Positions 1 to 10,547 of a DNA stretch of 64,000 bases are shown one piece after another. A program made the translations under genes and the position numbers. Numbering within the stretch: position 1 is the stretch's first letter; each line of letters opens with the position of its first letter. The notes beneath the pieces were generated by a model. The model searched no databases. It saw nothing but the letters and a program-made list of their open reading frames with translations, and was not told where the DNA came from. Source of the stretch: Lineus longissimus (taxonomy: Eukaryota > Nemertea > Pilidiophora > Heteronemertea > Lineidae); contig NC_088322.1 of assembly GCF_910592395.1 (NCBI RefSeq), positions 3,598,001 to 3,662,000 of the forward strand. Reading direction: 5' to 3'.

Positions 1-1080
1 ACGGTCTCTCCCAGCAACAGCGGTGTTTGTGGTATAGGTGGTACAAGTGGTCCACGTCTTTATTATCATGCACCACCTTCGTATACTCGTGGTGTTGCTA
101 TCAAGGAGATTCCAGTCACGCCTAACATTGATAACGCTGCGGAAAGGAAAAAGTGGCAGGCTGTATATGGTCCGTTGTTAGAGGGGAGTCCTAAATTTGA
201 TGAACTCCAAGAAATCTATGCTGCGAGACGGAAAGCTAGAGCGAAACTGTCCAAGACAGAACCTAAAACTGAATCTGGCACCGAGGTTGACACTAATGGT
301 GACACTAAGGCTGACTCTAAGCCCAAGTCGGAGCCGATTTCTGAGTCTAACACCGAATATAAAACTGAGGACATGGATAACAAGCCAAAGGTTGACTGCG
401 ATGTATTACCGGACTTACCAAAACTGCCCGAGTTACCAGACGAAGACAGCGAAATACCCGGTAATGCTTTTGGTCCATATACTGGACCACTGAAATGCGA
501 GGACGGAAAGTTGTTCGATGAAACTATCGAATCTGTTGTTAAAGACGTGTCGAAATCTGCGAAAAAGGAATACGTGCACCGAAAAGGCTGGAAAAGGATT
601 CGACTTTGGCAATTTATCATTGAATTACTTAACAATCCTAAAACCAACCCTAGTTGCGTTAAATGGGACAACGACAACTGTTTTCAAATTGTTAACAGCG
701 CTCTATTGGCGAAATTATGGGGTTTTCGAAAAAACAACTACTCCATGAACTACGAAAAATTATCTCGGGCCTTACGGTGTACAAAGGGTCGCTACTTCTC
801 ACATGTTCGCCAACAGCGCTTGTTTTTTAAATGTCTCGACTCTGCGAATGACTTCTTACCAATCGATGAGGATAAACTGAACATTGATCTCGATTTGAAA
901 AAGGAAAAACTTCGGTTGCTCAAAGAAGCAAGAGCAAAACAAAAGATTGTAAACAAACTCAGACGTATTGAACGACGCAAGCTACGAAAAGAAAAAGAGA
1001 AACAGGAACGCGCAGCAATTAGGCAGCGTATGAAAGAACAGGCCCAAAGAAATGCCCGAAACAATATCCGCGTGGTTTAG
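1..1080 (+). CDS. ETS-domain protein, 5' end outside the window
   Basis: The frame is open from base 1, so the start lies upstream; an internal TTG near 175 is not a convincing start. The N-terminal part is low-complexity with repeated acidic K/E/T/S/D stretches. A single ETS winged-helix domain is encoded at about 586-840. It has the WQF start of helix 1, LWGFRKNN, and the recognition-helix core MNYEKLSRALR, which holds the two arginines that contact GGA in known ETS proteins. After SRALR the usual aromatic YYY is replaced by CTKGRYF, so the wing is divergent. A basic K/R-rich tail follows. There is no intron, whereas animal ETS genes usually have introns in or near this domain; I infer capture by the virus, but a host retrocopy is possible. 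ETS-type sites recur between the genes downstream. Confidence 0.72.
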   Translation, partial: TVSPSNSGVCGIGGTSGPRLYYHAPPSYTRGVAIKEIPVTPNIDNAAERKKWQAVYGPLLEGSPKFDELQEIYAARRKARAKLSKTEPKTESGTEVDTNGDTKADSKPKSEPISESNTEYKTEDMDNKPKVDCDVLPDLPKLPELPDEDSEIPGNAFGPYTGPLKCEDGKLFDETIESVVKDVSKSAKKEYVHRKGWKRIRLWQFIIELLNNPKTNPSCVKWDNDNCFQIVNSALLAKLWGFRKNNYSMNYEKLSRALRCTKGRYFSHVRQQRLFFKCLDSANDFLPIDEDKLNIDLDLKKEKLRLLKEARAKQKIVNKLRRIERRKLRKEKEKQERAAIRQRMKEQAQRNARNNIRVV

Positions 1081-1152
1081 TAGTTAGTCAAGTCGTATTT
1101 GTTGAAATAGTTCAATTCCTAACATTTTCTTCTATAAGAAAGCGCACGTGGT

Positions 1153-4100
1153 GATAAAAAATCCACCACAGTCATTTTCCCCATCTAAACCCACATTTAG
1201 TTTGCAGCCTGTTATCAGCAATCTAACTAGGCCAGTGCCCCAGATCTCTGGTTACTGGGAAACAATGACGTCAGCAGCTGTAAACAATATGGCTGCTGAG
1301 GCCTCAACCTACTCTCATTTTCAGTGTTAATGACCAATTATTTTCAAATTAAACTGATACTCTGCAGTTGTTTTGTTTGTAATGTCTTAAGTACATTCTA
1401 GGCTGTCTGTGAATCAAGGTTACTGTGATATTTCCTAATTCTTTTTATCTTGTACCGGCACTTTAGAATGCTTGTTGCAGTTTGAAGTGAAGCTGGATTT
1501 AACCTAATTAATAATAGTAATTAATGATATTTATACATGGCAGTGCTTCATGAAATGATCAAGGTGGATGGATATAGATCTTTTATTTATGGAAATGTGT
1601 TGCATTGGTGTGTTCTAAATACTGGCTTGACAAAAAAGAGTGTTTTTAGGGGGGTATTTTCTGTTGGTGCTATTACCCTTACTGTCAATTCCCAGCTGTG
1701 TGTTCACATTTATCGTACATTTGAAGGTTATAAACTTAGGTATGGACAACAATCCAGTAATTTCAGTGACCATTTGCATTGTGTGAAGCTACATGGTGTA
1801 TTTTGCCAAGGGGTTCTTACCAAATGGAATGACGTCGGTCGGCCCCACAAACTGGTGAATCTTGTTGTTCACTGATAACTCTTTTATGATATGGAGCTTT
1901 AGACTCTCCTTTACATTCTCCCTTCATATAAGAAGGTGTTAACAAAGGCCGAAGACCAGGACAAATTATTCTAAATACCGAGAGTAATGAAAAGTAAATC
2001 AAGCTCACTTTGAAGAAGAAAAAAACATTCAAATGCATGTGCTGAACGATGCCTGCGTTCGAGTTTTGATGGCTCTAGAAAGGTAGAATCTGCAATTTAA
2101 TTTGGGAGATGTATAATGGTTTAATGATGTATCATGATTTTTGAGAATCTTGACTTGGAACATAGAGTTAAATGGTGCCATTGCAAGTGGGGCAGCTGAT
2201 GCTTACATCCGTTCCCTAATTAATAAATAACATCAATAGGCAAACTGAAAAAAAAGTTGAGACAGAAGTTAAAAGAAATATTGGCTTGAGAGTCAAGCGT
2301 CAACTAGGACATTATTGGCTCTTTTTGACAATATGGGTGAAGTAGTGCTGTAGGAGGAAACCGGAGACCCCGCCCGGAGGAAACCTACGCTTTCAGAGCG
2401 ACTCTCCGAGTCTATCCCTTTTAGAAAGGGTCTAAAATCTGTGACCCTAGAGGTGACAAGCGCTGATGTTAACACTGCACTACTCTAACAGCCCAACATT
2501 GTGAGTAGAAAGGTAAACTTGCATACATGTAGCAGACACAGGGCAGACAGGATTTACTTGCATTCCTGTGTCTGTTGTACTTTCCTACTCACACTGTCAT
2601 CATCAGTTGCAATGAGACAATTTCATTTGAACAAATTAGGAATTTTCACATGCAGGTTATTATTCCGTGTGAGACATGTGGTCACCAAGAACAATGCCTA
2701 TTTACGGATCACATTTTCCATGAAGAAATGTGGAACATGTGAAAATCATCCCGTGAACAGACAGTGGAAATGGATGAGAATGAAGATAATGAACAAAAAT
2801 CTCTCCATGATCTGCTGCAGATAATCCAACTGAACATGCGTCATACCCAAATCATGTATCAATGGATCAAATTAAGATGCTTCAGAAATTCAGGAAACAT
2901 GCTACCATCACAACACCCCTGCCATGATTGAAATGAGAATTCAAACTACACCATTAGTATCTGCTGAACTTCAGCAGGCTAAAAACACCCAACAACTCCT
3001 TAAGGATGAAAACAAGTGCAGGACTTCCCAATCCAAGATTGATGCATAAATTCTTTGGGTATTCTTCCAAGAACTGATAATACAGTGTGTATATCTCCAA
3101 AGTGCTAAACTTTAACAGTAATGTTTAGTTTGTTGCACCTTACAGCTGTTAAGCTGGTAAGTGCCACAGACAAAATACAAGAAGTGCTGAAGCAGAAATC
3201 TGTGTTTTAGCCCCTTGCTACATTTAGTGGGGTGCTTACTGTAAAGTGCTGTATTGTTCAGCACTTTTGAAATGCCATTAATGCATTCTCCCACATTCAA
3301 GTCAAGTGCTTAGCACTTCAGTTACTGTGCCACTCATTGAAAAATGGACTTTGATATTGGTCTCTTGAATGAGTAAGGGGGAAGCATACACATGTAGTTC
3401 AAATGGTTGGTCTGTTGAACTTGGGGAGGTGGTGATACCAAAGAAGACAACTGCCTCATAATGACAATGTCAGGATGCTAACATTTTGTTTTGCTCTCTG
3501 AACTGACTGTTAATTGACATTTGGTTCTAGTACTTGGCATGTGTAGCCTATCCAGCTGATCACTGATATAATGTACTTTTCTTCTTACCTTTTACATTAA
3601 AGATTCAGATCCATTTAAAATGCAGTGGTACATCTTATATTCTAGATTCTAATATGGCAAATCTCGAGCCTTCCCAGAATCTTCCCTTTTTATAAATATG
3701 CACATGGGTCACAAGGGGTTAATTCTGCAGTGTTAGGCATGTAGAGGTGAGGAGTGCAATTTCCCAGCAAGTAATTTCTATTTTCCCCTTGTTTTGCTTA
3801 TCACTGATTTAAAATCATTGAATTCTAGGTACACTTTGTGTTCAGTTTTGGTGAAAACATGGTCCCCTTGTCACGACCCCCACCCCCTCCAGATATTTAG
3901 AACACACTAAGCAACACCACAGCTTGATCTGTAATGATTCAGTCTCCAATAATCCATCAATTTCATTTTCACCTGCCATGTATCTTCAGATTAATTGCTT
4001 ATCAATTACATTCAGTGAAATTACTCATATTGAAAAACCAGGTCAAGGGATTCCCCAAGGAATTCCCTTGGATGTAGTTCAAATTTTGTGGCCCAAAAAC

Positions 4101-4345
4101 AGACCTTGATGGCTAATGTATCCAGGAAGCTATTTATACCATAACCTTGGAGGATAACCTAATGTAGCTGGTCATTTCCATGCACATAATACGAAGGAAT
4201 TTTCCTTTTTGACACTGACCCAGATATATCAGTACAGTGAACTTGGTGTCCTAGTTTAAGTAGGACAGTCTGATAAGGTGATAAGACGGATACTGTGGCT
4301 GTAAACTAAAGTTGGAGTTCTAGACTACTAGTGGTGAATCATTAT
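1153..4345. mobile_element. Decayed DNA transposon, 3.2 kb, 9-bp target duplication
   Basis: The nine bases GCACGTGGT occur at 1144-1152 and again at 4346-4354, directly repeated around this segment. The inner ends show imperfect inverted similarity: both have ATAA followed by a CACCAC block, and both have TTTAGTTTRCAGCC about 40-50 bp in. No coding region of note is seen inside; the open frames are short and unlike any protein I recognise. At 2366-2390 a CCGGAGGAAACC-type stretch common in marine invertebrate repeats is present. A 9-bp duplication with long degenerate inverted ends fits a Mutator-like or similar cut-and-paste element without a transposase. The core of the repeat (CACGTG) is itself palindromic, which weakens the duplication argument slightly. 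Confidence 0.5.
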
Positions 4346-4394
4346 GCACGTGGTATTCACATCTCAAACAGGACTCTCTACAAACATTATAACT

Positions 4395-4669
4395 ATGATC
4401 AAACTCTGTCTTGGCGCTTTTGCACTTCTTGTGTCATTCTTTTTCATGTCATCGTGTTTTTGTGATGGAATCCAATTTTTGGTGTTAATTCCTTTGTTGT
4501 GGACTATTATTATAACCCGAATCGGACCATTGCTGACGATAGTTTGTACAGAGAAATATTCTGCGAAATGACCTGCAAGTACGCTCCAGACGAATCTATT
4601 CATTACTTTCCAGAAGTTTTGCAAGACGCACCAGGCGCTGAAAATCTATTCTACCTGCAATTCCACTAG
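4395..4669 (+). pseudogene. Small secreted protein with a frameshift
   Basis: The ATG at 4395 opens a strong signal peptide (MIKLCLGAFALLVSFFFMSS). That frame then becomes hydrophobic nonsense and stops at 4569. A second frame, open from 4466 to the TAG at 4667-4669, gives a polar sequence with paired cysteines (FCEMTCKYAP), as expected for a mature secreted domain. The switch point lies around 4463-4480, next to a run of five T. I read this as one short secreted protein broken by a one-base change. No family is recognised. Its 3' end overlaps that of the minus-strand gene ending at 4646. Confidence 0.4.
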
Positions 4670-4831
4670 AAAGTAGTGTAGTTCGTAGTGTACTGTGTTG
4701 TCACAGACGTAGGCAATCTGTCTGAGGCACTTTTGGTTCTGCAAAGGCTGTAACACATTTCCATCAACAATTGGGCCGAAACAGGAGAGTATAACACCGC
4801 AACTGAGTAGAAAAATCGTGTTAGGCATCAT
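4646..4831 (-). CDS. Small secreted protein, 61 aa
   Basis: The ATG at 4831 opens a typical signal peptide (MMPNTIFLLSCGVILSCFG) and then a mature part of about 37 residues with two cysteines. It converges with the frameshifted secreted gene on the other strand and overlaps it by about 24 bp. A TTG/CAA triplet repeat lies directly at its start. No family is recognised. The main support is the signal peptide, so the call is modest. Confidence 0.33.
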   Translation of the reverse strand: MMPNTIFLLSCGVILSCFGPIVDGNVLQPLQNQKCLRQIAYVCDNTVHYELHYFLVELQVE

Positions 4832-4853
4832 GTTGTTGTTGTTGTTGTTGTTG
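4831..4853. repeat. TTG triplet microsatellite
   Basis: Seven or so TTG units (CAA on the minus strand) lie between the small secreted gene and the Q-rich gene at 4892. Confidence 0.9.
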
Positions 4854-4891
4854 AAGGTGGAATGAATCAGTTAAAAAATTAGCCCGTATAT

Positions 4892-6886
4892 ATGGTAAGT
4901 GGAAAATTTTGTCAAATTTGTTGGGTTGTAAAATGGACAAATATAGCAATTTTGGGTATGGCGACCATTCTCTCCGCGATTTTCATAGCATACACACGCA
5001 TTATGGCTCAGCCACATGACGTTATTACCAAGTTATTTCACCTTGAACAATCTCAACAACAACAACATCGCCAGCCGCCACCCAGCAGTCAGCCAACACA
5101 TTACCAAACGTCGGCTATGCATCAGCACCATAACAGGTACCAGCCTTATACCACGTACCGGACAAGTTCTGCATCCACATCAAGCGCCGAACAGCAGCAG
5201 CACCTTTATCAACAACAGCAGTATCAACAGCAGCAGCAGCAGTCATTCCAGGATCAACTGATGTCAGCTTCGACGACGATCGCCCCAGCGCCGTCGCAAC
5301 CAAACTCGGTGCCACATGAACAGGTATCTTCGCATCAAAACGTCGTTATGGGCCAACCCTCTACTGACCAACCCGCCGAACATTCTGTTTCTATTTCTCA
5401 ACAGCTGACACAACAACCGCAGAAACATACAATTTCTGCAGAGGATGATAATGAACTTCTAAAACTTGTGGATCGATCTCCACATTCGTCACAGGACTCT
5501 AACCACGAGGAATACGACCCAGCAAATCCGGCTCTTACCATCACCGGAGATACGGAGTGTGACGTCTGTCTCCGTAGTTTCATCAAAGATGTGTCTACCT
5601 TGTGCGTTACGAATGGACTTGCCTGTTCAGATAAGGACAAGCAGCAACTTTCTCTCTACAGTTTACCACCTACTCCCCGTGTGCCTAAAATCAAACGTGG
5701 ACACGTGGGGTGTGTTCGTGCATTCAGGTCTGTTCCATATGAGCCCTATAATAATGCCGATTGTAGACGTCAGAGTCGTTCAGTGAGGAAACGGCGTCGT
5801 GTTAATGGTGGTGACACAGCAGTGACATCTACATTATCGGAAGGTGAAAATGGCGACCCTGTGAATACCATGGTCCATGATATCCTAACCCAAGCTGACG
5901 ATATGTACCTGACTTACCTTCGCCATGTGGATCCACGGAGGTTTAAATTCGCAATCAAGGAAGATCAATGGTCGCTGCCAACTCTTATTCCTTTCTTTTT
6001 CCTATTATCTGATCAGGCTCGTTACGTCGATTTGCAATGTATAGAGGCGTTGCACGATTTAGTCGAACAACATCCCGGAGCAAACTTGATCAAACTCTTG
6101 TACATGGAGAGCGATAGGAAGTGTTTAGATGAAATGATGTTTCTCTATTCTGGTGTCATTTGTGCTGTGTGGCTATTGACCGTAAAGCAGTTTGATCTTG
6201 AGATTGAAGAGTTGTTAGCGAATTACAGCCCCGATTTTTCCGATCAGGTGGATGACTACTCTCAGTTTATCGGACACGTTTACAATACTGAAAGTGTTAT
6301 CATGAGATATCGTGAATTTGTGTCAAGGTGTCTTCGAACCGACCTTCGCAATCTTATGCGCCTTAACCACCAGTCATTAACACCCCAGACACTTCAGTAT
6401 TTCGCAGATATGGATACCACGATCAGGGAGTTCTGCATCGAACGAAACATCATCATTCAATTATTCGGATGTAAACTTTATCGAAAGACTCTGACCAACT
6501 ACGATGTTGAAAAGGATCTTTTGCAGAAGAACTTTGTGGGGGACAGTGTTGCCGCAAAGATAGTTTTCGATAGTCGTCCGCACCTAAGACTTGCCGGTGA
6601 GAAAAGGAGTTCCGGCAAGGCAAGGAAGTACAAAAACAACAAACAAGTTTCCAATAGGCTGTACGGTGCCTGTGTCAACAGTGTAACTCACACTCTGTCT
6701 ACTTCAACGAAGATAAGAAACAATTCTTTTGTGTTCGGTCACGAAATTCAGAGTATAATGGCTAACAAGGCCCGTGAACTGGAATACTATACTAAGATCA
6801 TGTGGCCATTGGTTGAGCGATGTGGCATGACAGACGAGGAGAAGGACATTCAGCTGGAAAACCTTCGAAAAGTGGTTATTCGGTAG
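4892..6886 (+). CDS. Q-rich protein with conserved C-terminal domain, 664 aa
   Basis: The frame opens with ATG at 4892; a second in-frame ATG at 5003 (MAQPHDVITKLF) is an alternative start. If the first is used, residues about 15-37 are hydrophobic and could form a membrane segment. Residues about 50-130 are glutamine/histidine rich (runs of up to six Q). An acidic stretch and a basic patch (RKRRRVNGG) follow, then a folded helical region of about 330 residues to the C-terminus with no family I recognise. It is intronless, with codon use like the neighbouring viral genes, and is probably a virus-specific structural or regulatory protein. About 250 bp of AT-rich spacer separates it from the next gene. 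Confidence 0.6.
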   Translation: MVSGKFCQICWVVKWTNIAILGMATILSAIFIAYTRIMAQPHDVITKLFHLEQSQQQQHRQPPPSSQPTHYQTSAMHQHHNRYQPYTTYRTSSASTSSAEQQQHLYQQQQYQQQQQQSFQDQLMSASTTIAPAPSQPNSVPHEQVSSHQNVVMGQPSTDQPAEHSVSISQQLTQQPQKHTISAEDDNELLKLVDRSPHSSQDSNHEEYDPANPALTITGDTECDVCLRSFIKDVSTLCVTNGLACSDKDKQQLSLYSLPPTPRVPKIKRGHVGCVRAFRSVPYEPYNNADCRRQSRSVRKRRRVNGGDTAVTSTLSEGENGDPVNTMVHDILTQADDMYLTYLRHVDPRRFKFAIKEDQWSLPTLIPFFFLLSDQARYVDLQCIEALHDLVEQHPGANLIKLLYMESDRKCLDEMMFLYSGVICAVWLLTVKQFDLEIEELLANYSPDFSDQVDDYSQFIGHVYNTESVIMRYREFVSRCLRTDLRNLMRLNHQSLTPQTLQYFADMDTTIREFCIERNIIIQLFGCKLYRKTLTNYDVEKDLLQKNFVGDSVAAKIVFDSRPHLRLAGEKRSSGKARKYKNNKQVSNRLYGACVNSVTHTLSTSTKIRNNSFVFGHEIQSIMANKARELEYYTKIMWPLVERCGMTDEEKDIQLENLRKVVIR

Positions 6887-6990
6887 AGAGAAATTTGACT
6901 GTGTGAATTTGAGTGTGTATTTTTAGACTTTAAAACTTTAAATTCGTATGGGTTATATTTCTTGGGAATATAGTTTTGTAAGTACTGACA

Positions 6991-7092
6991 TTTTTCTAAG
7001 TCCACAATTGTTGAGTTAATTTTGATGAAAATTAACTGAACTACCGAACAAATATTTTTCTTGTTGAGTTAATTTTCGCCAAAATTAACTGG
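6991..7092. repeat. Intergenic motif and two tandem hairpins
   Basis: TTTTTCTAAGTCC at 6991-7003 is a copy of the block seen between many genes here. It is followed by two near copies of GTTGAGTTAATTTT...AAAATTAACTG, at about 7009-7040 and 7062-7092. Each can fold on itself (AGTTAATTTT pairs with AAAATTAACT). A related pair lies at about 18587-18680. The position, just upstream of the 7136 gene, fits a regulatory role, but none is shown. Confidence 0.5.
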
Positions 7093-7135
7093 TTAGGTTA
7101 AATACTGTTGAGTATGCCCCCCTATCAGAAGTGAC

Positions 7136-8746
7136 ATGGCCACCGAACGTATCACATTCGAGCCAACCCATGACCTTAAAGCTACCAAGGAATTTGGTGA
7201 TTGGGTACTGGTGTTTACAGCATTTCACAAGGAAACCTACAAAGTACCAGGTGAATTTTGGTCAAGACAAAGTGATTTTTGTCTCCGTGAGGTGTCTCTA
7301 CTAAACAGAAAGACTCTAGACATTCATCACGCGTGTGCTGTAGCTTCAGAGGACTTTACAGACGAAAACGTCTCATCATCTGCGTGTTTACCAATCTCAA
7401 AGCCATCCGAATGGGAAAAATCGTTGGTTGCTGGACACTGTGACGAATCTACCGAAACCGCAAGACTCGAATCGACATTCCATGAATCTACGATACTAAG
7501 GAGTGCCGACGATATTAAGAACTTTATCACAAAGCATACTGGTGGTTATACTTATGTGAGGGATGTTAGTCTGTTCAAATCCCGGTACGTTAACGTTCCT
7601 GGACCTATACCAAGCAAATTTTCCGTTATATGGTCGCCACAGTGGTTTTACCGACAGGCTACGAATCCTGCACTGGGAATACTCAACGATAACAGTTACT
7701 GTCACCACATATACCTGAAATCTGATTTTTGGGGTTGTTGTGTGAAAACCGAAGAAGACCTGGCTGCTCGGTATTCGGTAGATGTGATTCGAAACGCATG
7801 TGCACATTGTCGGGACACTAAAAACGCCAATGCCTGTACGAAACTGTATGCTGTCCGCATTGCAAGTTATCTGAACTGGAACGATGAACGACTGTCAACT
7901 GTCGTGTTGTCAAATCCACGCATGTACGAACCTGAATTGAAGAACGAAATCGGTATATGTGCCACAGACGTGCTCCGGTGGTTGATAAAGAAACTTTTGA
8001 CTTCCCATACACGAGATGGTGGTTATAAAAGAGAAAAGGACGTATTGGCATTGCAATATGCCGTGTTGGACGATTCTAGGTGTGAAATTGTTTCGCATTC
8101 GTTAGTGGACTATTGTACAAGCCCTCAATTGCTTTTCAATGTCGAAATCAAAGGGAAGTGTCCTAAAATTTTGCCGAAAATAAGAAAGGAGACACTTGCA
8201 GGGGGAGACATGGTAACAATGTCAGCAACAACCAACACGACGGCAACTGAAGGATCTTGGTTCATGGGGGTAGACGTTGAAAACGAGAAGCATACGTTCA
8301 CTTTGAAATTGCAAGTGAGGGCGTGTACGTTTCCGTTTTTGTTAAAGGGTCAACATCCGAGTGAAAAAAGTATCACTATCAGAAACAGTAACAAGAGAAG
8401 AAAATTGCAACACATTATGGACTATAAAGGGTCTAAACCGACCATGAACACTCAAAATCGCATTCACGTGGGCTATGAAATGAAATATAAAGAAGAAGAA
8501 CTGTACGCTAACTTTGCCATGCCTATTGTGGATGTAGATTTTAACATCATAGACTATACAAACGATGCACCTCGTGCACCGTCGCCACAACATCAGCCGT
8601 TGGGGTTGTATGACATTTGTAAGAGAAACGTTCGCAAAGCTCTGTGTGAAACGAAAGGAAAGAACAGGTCATGGCCAATCGTGCATGAGATGTTGGTAGA
8701 GGCAAATGTGCCTCATATCATCGCAGACGCGCTTGTGTATTATTGA
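7136..8746 (+). CDS. Possible SOCS-box protein, 536 aa
   Basis: ATG at 7136 (MATERITFEPTH) directly follows the AT-rich spacer. Residues 1-480 match no family I know. They contain many Cys/His, including a CAHC pair at about 222-225. The last 50 residues resemble a SOCS box: a BC-box-like PLGLYDICKRNV at 488-499 (Leu, then Cys four residues on, then an aliphatic residue) and a Cul5-box-like VPHIIADALVYY at the very C-terminus. In known proteins the SOCS box recruits Elongin B/C and Cullin-5 to ubiquitinate a bound target. If real, this protein would be a viral adaptor redirecting host ubiquitination; its substrate domain is unknown. Intact and intronless. Confidence 0.5.
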   Translation: MATERITFEPTHDLKATKEFGDWVLVFTAFHKETYKVPGEFWSRQSDFCLREVSLLNRKTLDIHHACAVASEDFTDENVSSSACLPISKPSEWEKSLVAGHCDESTETARLESTFHESTILRSADDIKNFITKHTGGYTYVRDVSLFKSRYVNVPGPIPSKFSVIWSPQWFYRQATNPALGILNDNSYCHHIYLKSDFWGCCVKTEEDLAARYSVDVIRNACAHCRDTKNANACTKLYAVRIASYLNWNDERLSTVVLSNPRMYEPELKNEIGICATDVLRWLIKKLLTSHTRDGGYKREKDVLALQYAVLDDSRCEIVSHSLVDYCTSPQLLFNVEIKGKCPKILPKIRKETLAGGDMVTMSATTNTTATEGSWFMGVDVENEKHTFTLKLQVRACTFPFLLKGQHPSEKSITIRNSNKRRKLQHIMDYKGSKPTMNTQNRIHVGYEMKYKEEELYANFAMPIVDVDFNIIDYTNDAPRAPSPQHQPLGLYDICKRNVRKALCETKGKNRSWPIVHEMLVEANVPHIIADALVYY

Positions 8747-9134
8747 AAAAACTTGTTATAATGACTGAAAATTAGACGAAGTCCCAACTTCCTTTTCATC
8801 GGATAAATAATTTTTACCTGTTGAAGAGGAAGTTGTGATTTTCCTACTGTGAACATGTGGTAAATGCTGTAAAAGTTGTATCAGGAGGTTTATTTGTAAA
8901 ATAAAAATGGGTCCATATGTAATTTATTTTATTTTGTTCTTTTTGGTGGACTGTTTCCATTTTTTGTTAAATTTGTTGTATTTGTTGGAGTTTGTGAAAA
9001 ATTGAAGCAGACGACTCGTCGATGTTTCGAAGTGTACAGTATATAGTCTGGCGGACAAAGAACATTTATTCAGTTTCATTTTGAATGAGCAGCACTGAAC
9101 CAATAGTACACATTGGTCATTTTTCAGTTGCAGC
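8747..9134. other. Intergenic spacer with ETS-type sites
   Basis: No gene is seen. Two ETS-type cores follow the stop of the preceding gene: AAGTCCCAACTTCC at 8779-8792, and GAGGAAGTTGTG at about 8826-8837. The rest is AT-rich. The RING-protein gene begins at the right edge. Confidence 0.5.
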
Positions 9135-9996
9135 ATGGAGCATGTTCATTACGCTAAGATGTTTGTGGAGCTATCTGATGCCCCCAACGAAGTCACGGCA
9201 GCCACCTATGTGCGGCAATTCATACAGGAGGGTGTGTTCGGATATGGAAGTACAATCGGTGTTTTCTGCGGCCAAGAGGAACTACAGGACTGGATACAAC
9301 GTGCATACAGTTATACGTGGTGTTAAGGCCAAAGATGCGGTGAAGAAGTTGATGTCATTGGCGCAATTGCCTATTTTTCAGGGCGTTGTAAAGGTAGAAT
9401 TTGCAGACAATCAGCGACTTTCACGTAAAGAACAGGACGCTGTTGATGCCAGTGCGTGTATTTCGCCACAAACGGCGTCTCAACACTTGGCAACGCCAAC
9501 TCAGTTCCACTTTGGAAACACTAGAGAACGGGCCGATGGAAGAGAAACAGCTTTATTTCCTCGTGTACGCACAAATAATGACGGCGGTGCATCATCCCAT
9601 GGCACCGCTGAAGTTCAATTGAACGAGTGCCAATTATGTTCTCTGGACATAAATAATTACTATACATTACTTCCGTGTAACCACGGCGGCTACTGTCGTA
9701 CGTGTTGTTTTGGAATGCTTGATAGGTGTGTAGTATGCAGGAGGCCGGTATCGGTTGTAATCGATCGTAACGGCGTTAGTGTGCATACAGACGATTTGGT
9801 GTACGATTTAATAGAAAATAGGTACAGCGACAATATTATTGTGCCAAATAACTTATTATGCCCGTTTAATAGTAGTCATCTTCTTAGCAGAAGTAACTTC
9901 GTGCACACGTGCGAAAATGTAAGCGGTCAAATGCCGATGTTCAATTATTCTGGTGTCTGCGCACTGCATTTCATGTTTCATTACCAGCAATCCTGA
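9135..9996 (+). pseudogene. RING-finger protein, frameshifted
   Basis: Two frames appear to form one gene. The first starts at ATG 9135 (MEHVHYAKMFVELS) and reads well to about 9305, then stops at 9326. The second frame reads well from about 9310 (VIRGVKAKDAVKKL) to the TGA at 9994-9996. The second part contains a C3HC4 RING: CQLC, then CNHGGYCRTCC, then CVVC, at about 9629-9745. RING proteins of this kind are E3 ubiquitin ligases, and several are found in malacoherpesviruses. The break is a one-base shift near 9310; I cannot tell decay from assembly error. The last codons lie inside the left arm of a large palindrome. Confidence 0.6.
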
Positions 9997-10466
9997 ACTT
10001 ATTGGCTCTTCCATCATTTGCGCACACTGATTACCTTAATGTATGTACATGTACACGCAATGTACTACAATGCATTATAATGCATAGGCGAAGTCAAAGG
10101 TAGAAAATGCGCCGATAGCATACGTTAATCTGTGGGGTCTCTAGAACATATTCATCGAAAAAAAATTCAAGATTGTGAAAATTTTTCTATGTCCACATGG
10201 GGGTTGAAAATTCTAATGGATTTTGACTTGGTCCTCACTGGAAACTTCAACCCCCATGTGGACATGGAAAAATTTTCACAATCTTGAATTTTTTTTCGAT
10301 GAATATGTTCTAGAGACCCCAAAGATTAACGTATGCTATCGGCTCATTTTCTACCTTTGACTTCGCCTATGCATTATAATGCATTGTAGTACATTGCGTG
10401 TACATTAAGGTAATTCGTTTGGACAAATGATGGAAGAGCCAATAAGTTCAGCATTGCTGGTAATGT
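9979..10466. repeat. Large palindrome, arms about 220-230 bp, loop 37 bp
   Basis: The left arm 9979-10208 and right arm 10246-10466 are reverse complements with only scattered differences. The arms include the last codons of the RING gene. Weaker inverted similarity continues outward (about 9945-9978 against 10467-10482). The arms carry GAAAATTTTTCTATGTCC, related to the intergenic GAAAATTTTCTAAGTCC block. No target duplication is clear. It may be an inverted duplication, a foldback transposon, or a viral replication or terminal-repeat remnant. Confidence 0.75.
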
Positions 10467-10547
10467 TTCGCACGCAGGCACAATTAGACGGGCATGTGTG
10501 TATTCAATCACAATAATAGTAATCCTGAAAAGTACAATATCTGAAAT

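Noticed and set aside
1537-1875. 112-codon frame in the 3.2-kb element
   Set aside because: No family, no conserved pattern, inside decayed transposon DNA.
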